Shown here piece after piece: positions 62,848 to 64,000 of a stretch of DNA of 64,000 nucleotides. The position numbers and the translations under genes are program-made. The stretch's first letter is position 1. Every line of letters begins with the position of its first letter. The notes beneath the pieces are model-generated. The model did not search any database, was not told the origin of the DNA, and saw only the letters and a program-made list of their open reading frames with translations. Source of the stretch: Pseudomonadota bacterium (GTDB lineage Bacteria > Pseudomonadota > Alphaproteobacteria > Rhizobiales > Rhizobiaceae); NCBI GenBank assembly GCA_023390055.1, contig JAEWDP010000161.1, positions 1-64,000 of the forward strand. The letters run 5' to 3'.

Positions 62848-64000
62848 ATGACACGCCGCTATTTTGGCACGGATGGTATCCGTGGGCATTCGAATGTATT
62901 CCCGATGACGCCTGATCTTGCCATGCGGGTCGGTATTGCTGTTGGTACCATCTTTCGCAATGGCAACCATCGCCACCGTGTGGTGATCGGAAAGGACACC
63001 AGGCTGTCGGGATATATGCTCGAGAACGCATTGGTCGCGGGCTTCACGGCCGCGGGTCTGGATGCCTTTATCCTGGGGCCGATCCCGACCCCTGCCGTGG
63101 CGATGCTTACCCGTTCTCTTCGGGCAGATGTCGGCGTCATGATTTCTGCATCACACAATCCATACCAGGACAATGGCATCAAGCTGTTTGGGCCTGACGG
63201 CTACAAACTCTCCAATGCGATCGAAGAGCGTATCGAAGATCTCATCGAGCAAGAGTTGGGAGGGCAGCTCGCCAAAGCCAGCAATATTGGTCGTGCAAAG
63301 CGAATCGATGGGGTTCATGACCGCTATATCGAGCATGCCAAGCGAACTCTGCCCCGTAACGTCACATTGCAGGGCCTTCGTGTCGCCATCGATTGTGCCA
63401 ATGGTGCTGCCTACAAGGTTGCACCTGCCGTGTTGTGGGAACTAGGTGCAGACGTTGTCACGATTGGCAATGAACCAAACGGGCAAAACATCAATCTCGA
63501 CTGTGGCTCGACAAGTCCGTCAGCACTTCAGAAGAAGGTCCATGAGGTCAGGGCCGACATTGGTATCGCCCTCGATGGCGATGCTGATCGGGTTATCATC
63601 GTGGATGAGAGTGGTACCGTTGTCGATGGTGATCAACTCATGGCCGTTATCGCAGAAAACTGGATGGCAGAAGGCAAGCTGAAGGGAAATGGTATCGTTG
63701 CCACGGTGATGTCGAATCTTGGGCTTGAGAGGTTCCTGAGCGACAAGGGGCTGCAACTCACACGTACAAAAGTTGGCGACCGCTACGTTGTCGAACACAT
63801 GCGGAGCCATGGTTTTAATGTTGGCGGCGAACAATCCGGGCACATTGTGCTGTCCGACTTCGGGACAACAGGCGACGGCCTCGTGGCCGCCCTGCAGATC
63901 CTCGCCAGCGTCAAGCGGCTTGACATTCCAGTCAGCGAGCTCTGTCAGCGCTTCGAACCAGTACCGCAATTGCTTCGCAATGTCCGCTTTTCCGGTGGTA
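62848..64000 (+). CDS. glmM: Phosphoglucosamine mutase (3' end cut by window edge)
   Basis: The first 384 codons of a mutase that interconverts glucosamine 6- and 1-phosphate on the way to UDP-GlcNAc. [14 protein letters not shown] is the N-terminal signature, [21 protein letters not shown] holds the phospho-Ser, [18 protein letters not shown] the Mg2+ site and [24 protein letters not shown] the sugar-binding loop. AAGGAG lies seven bases before the ATG. The domain 4 end is outside the window. glmM after ftsH is a common alphaproteobacterial order. Confidence 0.97.
   Translation, partial: MTRRYFGTDGIRGHSNVFPMTPDLAMRVGIAVGTIFRNGNHRHRVVIGKDTRLSGYMLENALVAGFTAAGLDAFILGPIPTPAVAMLTRSLRADVGVMISASHNPYQDNGIKLFGPDGYKLSNAIEERIEDLIEQELGGQLAKASNIGRAKRIDGVHDRYIEHAKRTLPRNVTLQGLRVAIDCANGAAYKVAPAVLWELGADVVTIGNEPNGQNINLDCGSTSPSALQKKVHEVRADIGIALDGDADRVIIVDESGTVVDGDQLMAVIAENWMAEGKLKGNGIVATVMSNLGLERFLSDKGLQLTRTKVGDRYVVEHMRSHGFNVGGEQSGHIVLSDFGTTGDGLVAALQILASVKRLDIPVSELCQRFEPVPQLLRNVRFSGG

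Noticed and set aside
1..64000. tRNA genes, rRNA genes, CRISPR arrays, insertion sequences, prophage
   Set aside because: Scanned by eye for T-arm consensus, regularly spaced repeats, transposase motifs and inverted-repeat ends; nothing convincing was found.

Overview
The window reads as chromosomal DNA of a Hyphomicrobiales (Rhizobiales) alphaproteobacterium, most likely Rhizobiaceae or a close relative. The pointers are GapR and RcdA (alphaproteobacterial cell-cycle and nucleoid proteins), an Omp10-like lipoprotein, homospermidine synthase, the sulfolipid operon sqdB-sqdD-sqdC, DUF1244, DUF1192, DUF4164 and DUF1036 proteins, a 6S RNA beside zapA, and the order ybgC-tolQRAB-pal-cpoB-tilS-ftsH-glmM. 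Coding density is high. I see no rRNA, tRNA, CRISPR array, prophage or insertion sequence. Species cannot be fixed from the sequence alone.

Layout. 0-8 kb: 5'-nucleotidase (cut by the left edge), Omp10-like lipoprotein, homospermidine synthase, a pabB plus class IV aminotransferase pair for p-aminobenzoate, and an M3 oligoendopeptidase. 8-19.4 kb: a sigma-54-type response regulator with an altered GAFTGA loop, an M15/DUF882 protein, GapR/DUF1244/N-formylglutamate hydrolase, DUF1036-pyruvate kinase, a TPR protein, ribosomal protein L36, purEK, two small DUF465 proteins, the relic of an ArsR-type regulator, and a TauE/SafE permease. 19.6-30 kb: a ThiE-like protein with a Sel1-repeat protein, an inositol monophosphatase with a structured leader, a MotA/ExbB-like plus MotB/OmpA-like membrane pair, an ABC exporter, L31, RcdA, DUF1192 and an MFS transporter.

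30-38 kb is a minus-strand block of central carbon metabolism (tkt, gap, pgk, class I aldolase) with a K+/H+ antiporter between gap and pgk. Divergent from it are a DUF4164 protein and zapA, followed by 6S RNA, a CorC/HlyC-type membrane protein, 5-formyl-THF cyclo-ligase, a YmdB-type phosphodiesterase, an MBL-fold protein, a YebC regulator, a luciferase-like oxidoreductase and a chemoreceptor-like soluble protein whose signalling tip is scrambled.

46.3-49.8 kb holds the Holliday-junction genes ruvC, ruvA and ruvB with a VapBC-type toxin-antitoxin module inserted between ruvC and ruvA; the toxin stop codon overlaps the ruvA start. 49.8-52.8 kb is the overlapping sqdBDC operon. 52.9-64 kb is the Tol-Pal envelope machine followed by tilS, ftsH and glmM (cut by the right edge).

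Most of this is housekeeping DNA. The most notable items are the vapBC insertion in ruvCAB, the GAFPGA regulator, the scrambled chemoreceptor, the unassigned MotA/MotB-like pair (distinct from Tol-Pal), and an inositol monophosphatase leader with mutually exclusive stems. I found no clear candidate for a wholly new multi-gene system.
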